This document shows positions 1 to 7,967 of a DNA stretch of 33,625 nt, piece after piece. This DNA is from Lentibacillus kapialis (GTDB taxonomy: Bacteria; Bacillota; Bacilli; Bacillales; Amphibacillaceae). The stretch's first letter is position 1. Each line of letters starts with the position of its first letter. The stretch spans positions 1 to 33,625 of the forward strand of contig NZ_BMNQ01000040.1 in the NCBI RefSeq assembly GCF_014646635.1, in the 5' to 3' direction. The notes beneath the pieces are model-generated. The model was given only the letters and a program-made list of their open reading frames with translations, searched no databases and was not told the origin of the DNA. The position numbers and the translations under genes are program-made.

Positions 1-2
1 GA

Positions 3-77
3 GAGATGTATCCGGCATATTATAAAGGCATACATGGACAGGAATACAAAAAATACAAATTATCGGATTTTCTCTAA
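3..77 (+). CDS. C-terminal end of an unidentified protein, cut by the window edge
   Basis: The third frame is open from the window edge to a TAA at 75-77, giving 24 codons ending in YKKYKLSDFL. The stop is followed 15 bases later by a good intrinsic terminator, which is why I read this as a gene end rather than a chance frame. The peptide is rich in Tyr and Lys. It is too short for a family assignment. In related Bacillaceae the gene ahead of the TPR/trxB pair is often a his-operon gene or a YvoF-like acetyltransferase, but nothing here proves either. Confidence 0.4.
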   Translation, partial: EMYPAYYKGIHGQEYKKYKLSDFL

Positions 78-92
78 CGAAGATAGAAAAAA

Positions 93-122
93 GGACTGGG
101 CCGCACTTTGCCCGGTTTTTCT
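93..122 (+). terminator. Rho-independent terminator
   Basis: CTGGGC at 96-101 pairs with GCCCGG at 110-115 around an 8-base loop, extended by weaker pairs, and runs straight into five T residues (116-120). It ends the transcript of the gene whose tail is at the window edge and separates it from the TPR gene. Confidence 0.8.
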
Positions 123-130
123 AATCTACT

Positions 131-171
131 GCTGATGTTGGCGGAACAAAATTTGTTCCGCCAACATCAGC
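131..171. repeat. 20-bp perfect inverted repeat with a 1-base centre
   Basis: The arm at 131-150 (GCTGATGTTGGCGGAACAAA) is matched without error by its reverse complement at 152-171, with one A between. No T-run follows on either strand, and the terminator for the upstream gene is already complete at 122, so this is not an obvious terminator. It lies about 90 bases before the promoter of the TPR gene. It could extrude as a cruciform, fold as a long RNA hairpin, or bind a dimeric protein. Confidence 0.9.
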
Positions 172-234
172 CCGAGAAACTGGCCTCGTCACTGCAATAA
201 TGAAAAAGTAGCTTTTATTATCCACGAATTTAGG

Positions 235-263
235 TATTATTCTCATATTAACTGTGATATACT
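235..263 (+). promoter_or_regulatory. Likely sigma-A promoter with extended -10
   Basis: TATACT at 258-263 is preceded by TGA, giving the extended -10 form TGnTATACT. The -35 position 17 bases upstream (TATTAT, 235-240) is poor, which the extended -10 could offset. The predicted start is near 270, giving a short leader to the TPR gene. Confidence 0.5.
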
Positions 264-297
264 TTGTTCGATAAGATTCGACATGAAGGGGGATTGT

Positions 298-1305
298 ATG
301 TTGCAATCAAACCATAATGCACAAGGAAAAAAGGAGAATATTATCCCCTATATTCCCGATGGTGATTTTTATTTTACGAAAGGTGTCGAAGCGTTTGAAA
401 AACAAAAATATGATATTGCGATAAAATGGCTGCGCAAGGCTATTGAGGCCGATCCGGACAATCCGTTGTATCAATGTCAGATATCAATCGTTTATACTGA
501 GATTGGTGCTTATCATGCTGCAAATCAACTGCTGCATGAAGTGCTGCAGAATACAACCGATCAATACACAGATTGTTATTATTTGCTTGCAAACAATTAT
601 GCACACTTGGGTCTGGTGCATGACGCCAAAAAAAATGCTGAATTATATTTGGATAAGCAGAAACACGGCGAATTTCGCGAAGATGCAGAACATTTACTGG
701 ATTTAATGCATAATGATAATGAAGAAAGTGATGAATGGGAATTTGAAGAAGAGGACGAACTGATTGTCTACCAGGAAAAGCTATTCCACCACTTGGAAAG
801 CAAAGAATGGGATAAAGCACTCATGTTGTTTGAAGAAATGATGACGCTATTTCCGAACTATAAAGTGATGATACACGATTATACATATGCCTTATTTTTT
901 TCCGGCTCCACTGAGGAAGCAATTAGCAAGGAGCTGGATTTGTTGCAAGAGCAGCCTAATTCATTGCACAGTCATAGCAACCTGGCCATGTTTTATTATG
1001 AAACTGGAAGGATAAAGGAATATAAAAGGCATATAAAGGCATTACTAAATGTATACCCGATTCATGAACAGCAGAAATTGCGAATTGCTGTAACACTTGC
1101 GGCTACTGGTGTTTATGAGCAGGCGTATGGCCGGTTTTGCAATCTTGTCAAACAGCAGGTGAACAATCACTCGGCTTATTATAAATGGTACAGCATTGCG
1201 GCTTACAAACTTGGCAGACCTTCCAAAGCTCTTTCGCTGTGGGAAGAAGGGTGTAAAAAACATCCGGTTCTTGCGGATGAGGAAAGTCCCTGGAAAGAGA
1301 CGTGA
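298..1305 (+). CDS. Tetratricopeptide repeat protein (YvcD-like)
   Basis: A soluble protein of 335 residues built of helical TPR-type repeats. The N-terminal part carries pairs such as AIKWLRKAIEADPDNPLYQC followed by similar helices with Ala, Leu and Tyr at repeat positions. A very acidic linker (about residues 142-158, rich in Glu and Asp) separates this from a second repeat block ending near WEEGCKKHP. There is no signal peptide or membrane segment. I place the start at ATG 298, seven bases after AAGGGGG; an in-frame ATG at 283 has no ribosome site. TPR proteins are scaffolds for protein contacts. The position directly before trxB matches yvcD of Bacillus subtilis, whose function is not clearly established. 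It has its own promoter, and no terminator is seen before trxB, so the two may be co-transcribed. Confidence 0.85.
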   Translation: MLQSNHNAQGKKENIIPYIPDGDFYFTKGVEAFEKQKYDIAIKWLRKAIEADPDNPLYQCQISIVYTEIGAYHAANQLLHEVLQNTTDQYTDCYYLLANNYAHLGLVHDAKKNAELYLDKQKHGEFREDAEHLLDLMHNDNEESDEWEFEEEDELIVYQEKLFHHLESKEWDKALMLFEEMMTLFPNYKVMIHDYTYALFFSGSTEEAISKELDLLQEQPNSLHSHSNLAMFYYETGRIKEYKRHIKALLNVYPIHEQQKLRIAVTLAATGVYEQAYGRFCNLVKQQVNNHSAYYKWYSIAAYKLGRPSKALSLWEEGCKKHPVLADEESPWKET

Positions 1306-1366
1306 CGCCGGCCCGCAGAACCCTGAGCATTAAGTTAGACTATTCGGGGGAAATTTATTACGATAA

Positions 1367-2362
<996 letters not shown>

Positions 2363-2489
2363 CAGTCATGTTTAAGCCGGCTTCACAAAAGTCATTACTT
2401 TTTAATGCTGCTGTAACACGCACGAAACATTTATGGGGTATAATATAATTAACTAATTGACCCCCTTTTAATAATAAATTAGTTTTTTC
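2363..2489 (+). other. Non-coding gap after trxB with a possible short RNA start
   Basis: No protein gene is supported here. A TATAAT sits at 2439-2444 with only a weak -35. The predicted start near 2451 falls on AACTAATT (2451-2458), which pairs with AATTAGTT at 2477-2484 and is followed by more T residues, around a loop containing CCCCC. The next structure is the terminator at 2490. Together they could yield an RNA of about 70 bases, or the pair of hairpins may just be a tandem end for trxB. Confidence 0.3.
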
Positions 2490-2520
2490 GCAGGTGATTT
2501 CTACACCTGCATTTTTTTTG
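2490..2520 (+). terminator. Rho-independent terminator
   Basis: GCAGGTG at 2490-2496 pairs perfectly with CACCTGC at 2504-2510 around a 7-base loop, followed by A and eight T residues. It ends the trxB transcript, and any short RNA started at about 2451. Confidence 0.9.
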
Positions 2521-2585
2521 GTTTTTTATAAAATGGCTTTCCCGTTGTTTGTCCATTAATGTCGAACAACCGTCAATCTGTATGG

Positions 2586-2615
2586 TTGTTGGCAGTATTG
2601 AATTCAGTGTATAAT
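2586..2615 (+). promoter_or_regulatory. Sigma-A promoter for the yvcI-rapZ-yvcK-whiA operon
   Basis: TTGTTG (2586-2591) and a consensus TATAAT (2610-2615) are 18 bases apart. Transcription would start near 2622 and give a leader of about 150 bases before yvcI. Confidence 0.65.
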
Positions 2616-2621
2616 ATAAAC

Positions 2622-2758
2622 AAGGTCATTGTTTTTTATAACTTGAGATGGATGACCTTCTCAGAAAATCTCCGGCACACGCTATAAGACGGGGCTGGAT
2701 CTTAGTTTTTCTAAGGGAGGCTGTTTTCAGGCAGGTTTGTAGCTTGAACGGTCTGAGA
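2622..2758 (+). promoter_or_regulatory. Folded 5' leader of the yvcI operon, class unknown
   Basis: Several paired segments are visible. AAGGTCAT 2622-2629 pairs with ATGACCTT 2652-2659. A closing stem TCTCAGA 2659-2665 pairs with TCTGAGA 2752-2758. Inside it lie CCGGC 2672-2676 with GCTGG 2694-2698, CTTAG 2701-2705 with CTAAG 2711-2715, and a small CTG/CAG hairpin at 2721-2730. This gives a multi-branched fold ending 18 bases before the yvcI start, close to where it could affect translation. It matches no riboswitch class I can name; the CTGAGA at 2753-2758 recalls the thiamine element but the rest does not fit. Confidence 0.4.
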
Positions 2759-2776
2759 GAAAGAAGTGAAGCATGA

Positions 2777-3241
2777 ATGCAACGTATAACCAATTGCATA
2801 TTGTTAAAAGAAGATCATGTTTTATTACTGAAAAAACCACGCCGAGGTTGGTACGCTATTCCCGGTGGTAAAATGGAACAAGGGGAAACTATTAAAGAGT
2901 CTGCAGTGCGTGAATATCGTGAGGAAACAGAATTGGAATTGAATGATCCGGTGCTTGGCGGTATCTTTACATTCTTAATTTACAATGGGCAAACACTCGT
3001 ACAGGAATGGATGATGTTTACATTTCTTTGTCGATCCTATACCGGATCATTAACCAATTATTGTCGCGAAGGTGAACTGGAGTGGATCACGCACGATGCT
3101 ATACACACGTTGCCAATGGCAGAGGGCGACAGAAAAATTTTTGAACACGTACTGGTTTCCGATAAAATGTTGTATGGGTCGTTTTCATATACTGAAGATC
3201 ACGATCTGATTAAATATCGTTTGGACCCACCGAGTCCCTGA
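2777..3241 (+). CDS. yvcI: NUDIX hydrolase YvcI
   Basis: A cytoplasmic 154-residue NUDIX enzyme, a class that hydrolyses nucleoside diphosphates linked to another group, often with a housecleaning or RNA 5'-end role. The NUDIX box is complete, from [20 protein letters not shown] through ETELE, with the catalytic Glu pair in the REYREE segment. [14 protein letters not shown] before it and a C-terminal YRLDPP match B. subtilis YvcI as I remember it. The start is fixed at ATG 2777 because a stop codon lies directly upstream in frame; the ribosome site (AGAAGTG) is weak, which fits control by the leader. It is the first gene of the operon, 16 bases before rapZ. The substrate is not known from sequence. 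Confidence 0.9.
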   Translation: MQRITNCILLKEDHVLLLKKPRRGWYAIPGGKMEQGETIKESAVREYREETELELNDPVLGGIFTFLIYNGQTLVQEWMMFTFLCRSYTGSLTNYCREGELEWITHDAIHTLPMAEGDRKIFEHVLVSDKMLYGSFSYTEDHDLIKYRLDPPSP

Positions 3242-3257
3242 AGAGGAGAAATGTATT

Positions 3258-4142
3258 GTGTCGAACAATGAACAGGAAACAAAGCTGGTCATTATTACCG
3301 GAATGTCAGGGGCGGGAAAAACAGTTGCCGTTCAAAGTTTTGAGGATCTTGGCTATTACTGTGTTGATAACTTGCCGCCTGCATTACTGCCGAAGTTTTT
3401 GGAGCTTATGAAAGACTCACAAAACAATATTAAAAATGTGGCATTGGTGATGGATTTACGCGGCAGAGAATTTTTTGATTCGTTATTTGATGCGTTAGAT
3501 ATATTAGGTGAAGAAAACTGGCTAAATGAACATATTCTCTTTCTTGATGCCAAAGATGAAGAATTGGTGACGAGGTATAAAGAAACACGACGGACACACC
3601 CATTGGCTACAGAAGGACTGCCTCTGAACGGCATTCATCAGGAACGGAAAATTCTCGATGAATTAAGAGGCCGGGCACAGCGAATTATTGATACGACCGA
3701 TTTAAAGCCGAGAGAATTAAGGGAAAAAATCCTGAAGGCCTACACAGAAGACGAGCGGGATATCTTTTCGGTACACATGGTGTCGTTCGGATATAAGTAT
3801 GGCATTCCGATTGATGCTGATTTGCTTTTTGATGTCCGTTTTTTGCCGAATCCGCATTATGTATCACATATGCAGCCGTTGACCGGACTAAATTCAGAAG
3901 TCTCTTCTTATGTTTTTAAATGGTCTGACACACAGAAGTTTAATGAAAAAGTACTTGATTTATTGCAGTTTATGCTGCCTCAATATAAAAGAGAAGGTAA
4001 ATCGCAGCTCGTTATAGGAATTGGCTGCACCGGCGGCCAACATCGCTCGGTAGCCATTGCTGAATATTTCGCAAAACAGCTTTCAGTGCATTATATGACA
4101 CATGTCAGCCATCGTGATATTGATAAAAGAAAGGGTCATTAA
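3258..4142 (+). CDS. rapZ: RNase adapter / nucleotide-binding protein RapZ (YvcJ)
   Basis: A 294-residue P-loop protein. The Walker A motif GMSGAGKT is at residues 15-22, the segment [12 protein letters not shown] carries the Walker-B-like Asp, and the C-terminal domain holds [12 protein letters not shown], the anion-binding signature of the family. In E. coli RapZ controls glucosamine-6-phosphate synthase through small RNAs and binds a cell-wall precursor; in Bacillus, YvcJ binds and hydrolyses nucleotides and affects competence. The start is GTG 3258, behind AGAGGAG with 9-base spacing; the nearby ATG at 3251 is out of frame. It sits one base from yvcK, so the two are probably translationally coupled, and together they link cell-wall precursor supply with central carbon metabolism. 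Confidence 0.95.
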   Translation: MSNNEQETKLVIITGMSGAGKTVAVQSFEDLGYYCVDNLPPALLPKFLELMKDSQNNIKNVALVMDLRGREFFDSLFDALDILGEENWLNEHILFLDAKDEELVTRYKETRRTHPLATEGLPLNGIHQERKILDELRGRAQRIIDTTDLKPRELREKILKAYTEDERDIFSVHMVSFGYKYGIPIDADLLFDVRFLPNPHYVSHMQPLTGLNSEVSSYVFKWSDTQKFNEKVLDLLQFMLPQYKREGKSQLVIGIGCTGGQHRSVAIAEYFAKQLSVHYMTHVSHRDIDKRKGH

Positions 4143-4143
4143 T

Positions 4144-5109
4144 ATGGACAACAGGAAACAACCGAGTGTTGTAGTCATTGGTGGTGGTACAGGGATGCCA
4201 GTACTCTTACGGGGCCTGAAGGATTTGCCGATCGACTTGACCGCACTGGTGACAGTAGCGGATGATGGCGGCAGCACAGGCCGTCTGAGGAATGAAATGG
4301 CGATTCCGGCCCCAGGCGATATACGGAATGTCATTGCGGCTCTATCAGATGCTGAGCCGATGCTGTTGGAATTATTCCAACACCGGTTTGCAGTTGGTAA
4401 CGGTCTTTCCGGTCATTCGATGGGCAATTTGCTGCTGGCAGCCATGACATCTGTTACCGGAAACTTTTTTACCGGTATACAGGAAATTTCCCGCGTACTG
4501 AACGTCAAAGGTGAAATTTATCCGATATCTAATGACAACATGTCCCTGCATGCGAAGATGGCGGATGGCTCGATTATATCAGGTGAATCCAATATTCCGC
4601 TTGTAAACAAAAAAATCGAAAAGGTTTACTTGAGTCCACAGCCGGTTGAACCGCTTCCAAATGCGGTTGACGCGATTAAAAATGCAGACCTGGTTGTTGT
4701 TTCTCCCGGGAGTTTATATACAAGTATTCTTCCTAATATGATTATTCCGCACATTGATGTGGCGTTAAGTGAAACCAAAGCTAATGTGGTCTATGTTTGC
4801 AATGTTATGACTCAAGCAGGGGAGACAACGGGATATACCGCATCAGATCACGTGCAAGCAATCCGCAACCATATTGGCGGAAATTGCATTGATTCGGTTG
4901 TCGTACATAACGAACCAATCAGTCCGCACGTTCGCCAGATATATGCTGAGGAAAACGCGTCACCAGTTATTTATGACACAGAGCGATTGCTTGGAATGGG
5001 GCTTCAGATTATTGAAGGTGATATCATTGATTCCTCACGGACGACATTGCGTCATGATACAAAAAAAATAGCGAATTTGCTCTATTCGCTGATCGATCCG
5101 ACAGTTTAG
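4144..5109 (+). CDS. yvcK: Gluconeogenesis / peptidoglycan carbon-flux factor YvcK (GlmR)
   Basis: A 321-residue protein of the CofD-like YvcK family. The N-terminal Rossmann-like signature IGGGTGMPVLLRGLK, then TVADDGGSTGRLR and a PGDIRN loop, are all visible; the C-terminal half has VVVSPGSLYTSILPN. In B. subtilis the protein binds UDP-GlcNAc and stimulates glucosamine-6-phosphate synthase, directing carbon to peptidoglycan during growth on gluconeogenic carbon sources. The ATG at 4144 has AAAGAAAGGG eight bases upstream, inside the end of rapZ; an earlier in-frame ATG at 4102 lies within rapZ and lacks a site. It is the third gene of the yvcI operon, 35 bases before whiA. Confidence 0.95.
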   Translation: MDNRKQPSVVVIGGGTGMPVLLRGLKDLPIDLTALVTVADDGGSTGRLRNEMAIPAPGDIRNVIAALSDAEPMLLELFQHRFAVGNGLSGHSMGNLLLAAMTSVTGNFFTGIQEISRVLNVKGEIYPISNDNMSLHAKMADGSIISGESNIPLVNKKIEKVYLSPQPVEPLPNAVDAIKNADLVVVSPGSLYTSILPNMIIPHIDVALSETKANVVYVCNVMTQAGETTGYTASDHVQAIRNHIGGNCIDSVVVHNEPISPHVRQIYAEENASPVIYDTERLLGMGLQIIEGDIIDSSRTTLRHDTKKIANLLYSLIDPTV

Positions 5110-5144
5110 ACTGCACTTGACGGCTGAACAAGGAGGTGTCAGAA

Positions 5145-6095
5145 ATGTCTTTTGCATCGGAAATAAAAAAAGAATTGACAGGCATTGAATTGGATTCTTG
5201 CTGTAAAAATGCTGAATTGGCGGCCCTGATCAGGATGAATGGTGTTGTTAGTAAGTCTGTAAATAAATATACGCTGGATGTTCAGACGGAAAACGCCGCT
5301 ATTGCTCGCCGCATATATACATTGATTAAATCGCAGTATGCTTTTTCAATTGAATTGCTTGTGAGGAAGAAAATGAAGCTTAAAAAAAATAATGTGTACA
5401 TTGTCCGGATCAAAGAGGATGTTCAGGATTTACTTGCTGATTTGCATATTGTCCGGAATTCGAGCATCATACGAACGATACCTGAGCATTATTATGCTAA
5501 GGATTGCTGTAAACGCTCGTATTTAAGAGGGGCTTTCCTGGCAGGCGGTTCAATCAATAATCCGGAAACATCATCGTATCATCTGGAAATTTTCAATTCG
5601 TATCAGGATCACAATGATTCCTTGTGTGAACTGTTGAACGAATTTGATCTTAAAGCAAGACATCTTGAACGTAAAACAGGTTATATTACCTATTTGAAAG
5701 AAGCTGAGAAAATAACGGACTTTTTAAGTATTATTGGAGCACATAACGCCGTCTTTAAGTTTGAGGATGTTAGAATTGTCCGGGATATGCGCAATTCAGT
5801 GAACCGGCTTGTCAATTGCGAAACAGCCAATATGAATAAAACGATTGGCGCTGCATTTCGCCAGATTGAAAACATCAAACTGATTGAAGAGACGGTCGGT
5901 CTGGAGGCACTGCCCGAAAAGTTGCGTGAAGTGGCCGCATTACGTGTTCAGCATCAGGATATCTCGCTAAAAGAATTGGGTGAGCTGGTTTCAGGGGGTA
6001 AAATATCCAAATCGGGCATAAACCATCGTCTAAAAAAGATAGATGAGTTTGCCGAAAAATTGCATGAAGACAGGTTAATCCAACAAAATGAGTAA
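5145..6095 (+). CDS. whiA: DNA-binding protein WhiA
   Basis: A 316-residue protein with the WhiA layout: an N-terminal domain derived from LAGLIDADG homing endonucleases ([16 protein letters not shown], then YHLEI) and a C-terminal helix-turn-helix ([20 protein letters not shown], then RLKKI). WhiA affects division and chromosome segregation in Bacillus and sporulation in Streptomyces. The start ATG 5145 follows a near-perfect AAGGAGGTG by five bases; the GTG at 5136 lies inside that site. It is the last gene of the yvcI-rapZ-yvcK-whiA run, with a new promoter and a hairpin between it and crh. Confidence 0.97.
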   Translation: MSFASEIKKELTGIELDSCCKNAELAALIRMNGVVSKSVNKYTLDVQTENAAIARRIYTLIKSQYAFSIELLVRKKMKLKKNNVYIVRIKEDVQDLLADLHIVRNSSIIRTIPEHYYAKDCCKRSYLRGAFLAGGSINNPETSSYHLEIFNSYQDHNDSLCELLNEFDLKARHLERKTGYITYLKEAEKITDFLSIIGAHNAVFKFEDVRIVRDMRNSVNRLVNCETANMNKTIGAAFRQIENIKLIEETVGLEALPEKLREVAALRVQHQDISLKELGELVSGGKISKSGINHRLKKIDEFAEKLHEDRLIQQNE

Positions 6096-6138
6096 TCGCT
6101 CATTTTCTCCATATATGAAACTCACTATCATGACAAAA

Positions 6139-6169
6139 TGGCAAAAATTTAACGAAATAGTGTTATAAT
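6139..6169 (+). promoter_or_regulatory. Possible promoter for crh
   Basis: A consensus TATAAT lies at 6164-6169 with a TGGCAA 19 bases upstream (6139-6144). The -35 is imperfect and the spacing long. It would allow crh to be expressed apart from the upstream operon. Confidence 0.45.
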
Positions 6170-6170
6170 G

Positions 6171-6202
6171 ACAGCAGACATGTACCAGGTACTGCTGTTT
6201 TT
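6171..6202 (+). terminator. Terminator-like hairpin between whiA and crh
   Basis: ACAGCAG (6171-6177) pairs with CTGCTGT (6192-6198) around a 14-base loop, and T residues run from 6198 to 6202. It may end transcripts reading through from whiA, or act as an attenuator for crh. It overlaps the start expected from the -10 box at 6164, so transcripts begun there would contain only part of the left arm. Confidence 0.55.
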
Positions 6203-6213
6203 CACAAATATTT

Positions 6214-6227
6214 TGAAAACGATTTCA
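6214..6227 (+). promoter_or_regulatory. cre site (CcpA operator) in front of crh
   Basis: TGAAAACGATTTCA matches the Bacillus catabolite-responsive element TGWAANCGNTNWCA at every fixed position. It lies downstream of the crh -10 box and 28 bases before the start codon, a place where bound CcpA would block elongating polymerase. Because Crh-Ser46-P is itself a CcpA co-factor, this would be a feedback loop. Confidence 0.7.
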
Positions 6228-6254
6228 ATAAAGCTGGTAGAGGGGATGAGATTT

Positions 6255-6506
6255 TTGATTGAAAAATCGATAGAAGTAAAACTTGAGACAGGGCTACAGT
6301 CACGGCCGGCAGCACAATTTGTTCAGGAAGCAAACCGCTATGCAGCACATTTGTTTATTGAGAAAGACGGGAAGCGGGTAAATGCCAAGAGTATAATGGG
6401 ATTGATGAGTCTGGCCGTTTCACCCGGTGAGACCATCAATATGATTGCAGATGGTGAAGATGAGGAAAAAGCGCTTCATGATTTAATTGATTTTGTATCA
6501 AAATAG
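6255..6506 (+). CDS. crh: Catabolite repression HPr-like protein Crh
   Basis: An 83-residue HPr-fold protein. Residue 15 is Gln (in LQSRPAAQF) instead of the His that takes phosphate in the PTS, while Ser46 in the KSIMGLMSLA motif, the HPrK/P target, is kept. This pair of residues separates Crh from HPr. In Bacillus, Crh phosphorylated on Ser46 acts with CcpA in carbon catabolite repression and also binds methylglyoxal synthase. I take TTG 6255 as the start: GAGGGGATG lies just upstream, and the protein then aligns residue for residue with known Crh. The ATG at 6246 overlaps that ribosome site. It follows whiA, as in B. subtilis. Confidence 0.95.
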   Translation: MIEKSIEVKLETGLQSRPAAQFVQEANRYAAHLFIEKDGKRVNAKSIMGLMSLAVSPGETINMIADGEDEEKALHDLIDFVSK

Positions 6507-6547
6507 AAGCAATCGTCTTATCCAAAACGTGTTAGAAAAACTCACGC

Positions 6548-6785
6548 TAGGAGTCTTGGACATAACTAAGATGAAGTATATTAAAGACGAACAATATTTC
6601 GCTTTAGCAGAGGAAATATACGTAGACTCTTGCGGGAGGAAAGGCCTCGGTGAGACCCCACAGTGCTCAGCACGAGAAGTTTCACCAGACGCCCGTGGAA
6701 AGCGAAGTATATTTCCGGAGCGGTGTATACGCTCTAACTAGTTCGGATTTTTCTTTAATAAAACCACGTTTGTATGAGACTCCTA
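6548..6785. repeat. 238-bp structured repeat with terminal inverted repeats (MITE-like)
   Basis: The ends are TAGGAGTCT (6548-6556) and its complement AGACTCCTA (6777-6785). Inside, GGAAATATAC 6612-6621 is complementary to GTATATTTCC 6707-6716, and CGAAC 6588-6592 to GTTCG 6741-6745, with GGTGAGA and TTTCACC in the centre, so the whole can fold into one branched stem. The core (TTGCGGGAGGAAAGGCC, then GTGAGACCCC and CGTGGAAAGCGAAG) resembles a high-copy intergenic repeat I remember from many Bacillaceae genomes. An open frame across it is likely fortuitous. It lies between convergent crh and clpP. Confidence 0.75.
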
Positions 6786-6787
6786 GC

Positions 6788-7009
6788 GGATCCTCATTCC
6801 GCTAAATGGACATAAATCACCCTATTTAGTGATGTAATGAATCCTCATTCCGTTATTCAGGTAAGAATAGAGCAAATATAGGCCGAAAAGAAGAAATAGC
6901 GGAATGAGGATCCTATAATGTGCTGAAAAGCTTGAATTGACGCAAATAGCGGAATGAGGATCCGCCTAAGTTGGGTTTTCCAGCCCGAACGGGCCCCTGT
7001 TCCGCTATT
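6788..7009. repeat. Cluster of five AGCGGAATGAGGATCC-type repeats in both orientations
   Basis: Exact copies of the 16-base motif lie at 6898-6913 and 6948-6963 on the plus strand and at 6788-6803 on the minus strand. A variant minus copy is at 6839-6853 and a degenerate one (GTTCCGCTATT) at 6999-7009. Copies in opposite orientation can pair into long hairpins. The segment is placed between the 238-bp element and its miniature derivative, as if it had inserted there. No gene is seen. Confidence 0.8.
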
Positions 7010-7025
7010 CGAACAAAACTCGGAA

Positions 7026-7080
7026 CCTTGGACAGAATTAAGATATACAATAATAAAACCACGTTTGTCTAAGACTCCTA
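7026..7080. repeat. Miniature derivative of the 238-bp element
   Basis: The 30 bases at 7051-7080 repeat 6756-6785 with two differences, and 7028-7052 (TTGGACAGAATTAAGATATA and on) resembles the left part of the element at 6556-6580. The copy therefore keeps both ends and lacks the structured middle, which is what an internal deletion would leave. The rest of the gap to 7150 shows no gene. Confidence 0.65.
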
Positions 7081-7150
7081 CCCCCGTCTCATAGCGAGTG
7101 ACATAGTTTTTCTAATAGAGCCATCTATCATTTATTCTTTCTGACGTCAC

Positions 7151-7181
7151 AAAAAAGCTGCACCACATTTGGTACAGCTTT
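7151..7181 (-). terminator. Rho-independent terminator of clpP
   Basis: Read on the minus strand, AAAGCTG and CAGCTTT (plus positions 7175-7181 and 7154-7160) form a stem extended by ACC/GGT, and the transcript then runs into six U residues. It lies about 70 bases after the clpP stop. Confidence 0.85.
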
Positions 7182-7252
7182 CTCGTTTTGGATTGTCTCA
7201 AACGTTTAACCGGGACTCAGGAAGTCAGCGCCGACATTGGAACATTACGTTA

Positions 7253-7843
7253 TTACTTGTCAGTATTTCTTTCCAGAATTCTGTCAATCAGACCGTATTC
7301 GACTGATTTCTCTGCTGACATAAAGTTATCACGGTCAGTGTCCCGGTCAATGACTTCCATTGGCTGGCCGGTACGTTCAGACAAAATCTTGTTGATTTTC
7401 TCACGCATTTCAATGATGCGGCGGGCATGAATTTCAATATCTGTTGCCTGACCTTGAGTGCCGCCCAGTGGCTGGTGAATCATGACTTCACTGTTTGGCA
7501 GGGCATAGCGTTTACCTTTTTCACCGGCCGCCAGGAGGAATGCTCCCATTGAAGCTGCCATACCAGTGCAAATCGTTGAAACGTCTGATTTAATGAACTG
7601 CATTGTGTCATAAATAGCCATCCCGGCTGTAATGGAACCGCCCGGTGAGTTAATATACAATGAAATATCCTTGTCCGGATCTTCCGCTTCCAGGAAAAGC
7701 AGCTGTGCAACGATTGAGTTGGCCACGTTATCGTCGATTCCGCTTCCAAGCATAATAATTCTGTCTTTCAGTAAACGTGAATAAATATCATATGCGCGTT
7801 CACCACGATTAGTCTGTTCAATGACTGTAGGTATTAAATTCAT
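7253..7843 (-). CDS. clpP: ATP-dependent Clp protease proteolytic subunit
   Basis: A 196-residue serine protease that forms a tetradecameric barrel and degrades proteins fed by ClpX, ClpC or ClpE. The catalytic triad Ser98 (TGMAASMG), His123 (MIHQPLGG) and Asp172 is intact, as is the INSPGGS loop. Length is normal. The ATG at 7843 is preceded by AAGGAGGAG. The gene stands alone, with its own promoter overlapped by a CtsR operator and its own terminator, so heat-shock control by CtsR is well supported by the sequence. It is flanked on both sides by structured repeats. Confidence 0.98.
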   Translation of the reverse strand: MNLIPTVIEQTNRGERAYDIYSRLLKDRIIMLGSGIDDNVANSIVAQLLFLEAEDPDKDISLYINSPGGSITAGMAIYDTMQFIKSDVSTICTGMAASMGAFLLAAGEKGKRYALPNSEVMIHQPLGGTQGQATDIEIHARRIIEMREKINKILSERTGQPMEVIDRDTDRDNFMSAEKSVEYGLIDRILERNTDK

Positions 7844-7895
7844 GTATTGCTCCTCCTTCTTTCAATTCGAATTCTTCCACTTAGTGGATACTTTA

Positions 7896-7925
7896 ATCAT
7901 AACTAATAGGTCAAAAAAGGTCAAA
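7896..7925 (-). promoter_or_regulatory. clpP promoter with overlapping CtsR operator
   Basis: On the minus strand TTGACC (plus 7919-7924) and TATGAT (plus 7896-7901) are 17 bases apart. The tandem heptads GGTCAAA-AAA-GGTCAAA (plus 7909-7925) are an exact CtsR box and cover the -35 and the spacer. CtsR bound here would exclude polymerase until heat or protein stress inactivates it. Confidence 0.9.
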
Positions 7926-7967
7926 CAAAATCATTGTATAATAAGTAAAAAACCCTTATAGTGTGTA

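Noticed and set aside
440-820. Long antisense frame within the TPR gene
   Set aside because: It is a shadow of the TPR coding frame, without a ribosome site or recognisable protein features.
2752-2760. CTGAGA as part of a thiamine pyrophosphate riboswitch
   Set aside because: The other conserved segments of that riboswitch are missing and no thiamine gene follows.
6487-6741. 84-codon open frame running from the end of crh into the 238-bp element
   Set aside because: It lacks a ribosome site, overlaps the crh end, and most of it lies in a structured repeat whose relatives carry similar chance frames.
6788-7009. Repeated motif as a CRISPR array
   Set aside because: The copies are in both orientations, the spacing is irregular, the repeat is only 16 bases and there are no cas genes.
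7188-7430. 80-codon plus-strand frame over the 3' end of clpP
   Set aside because: It is antisense to a well-supported gene, and its residues reflect clpP codon structure.
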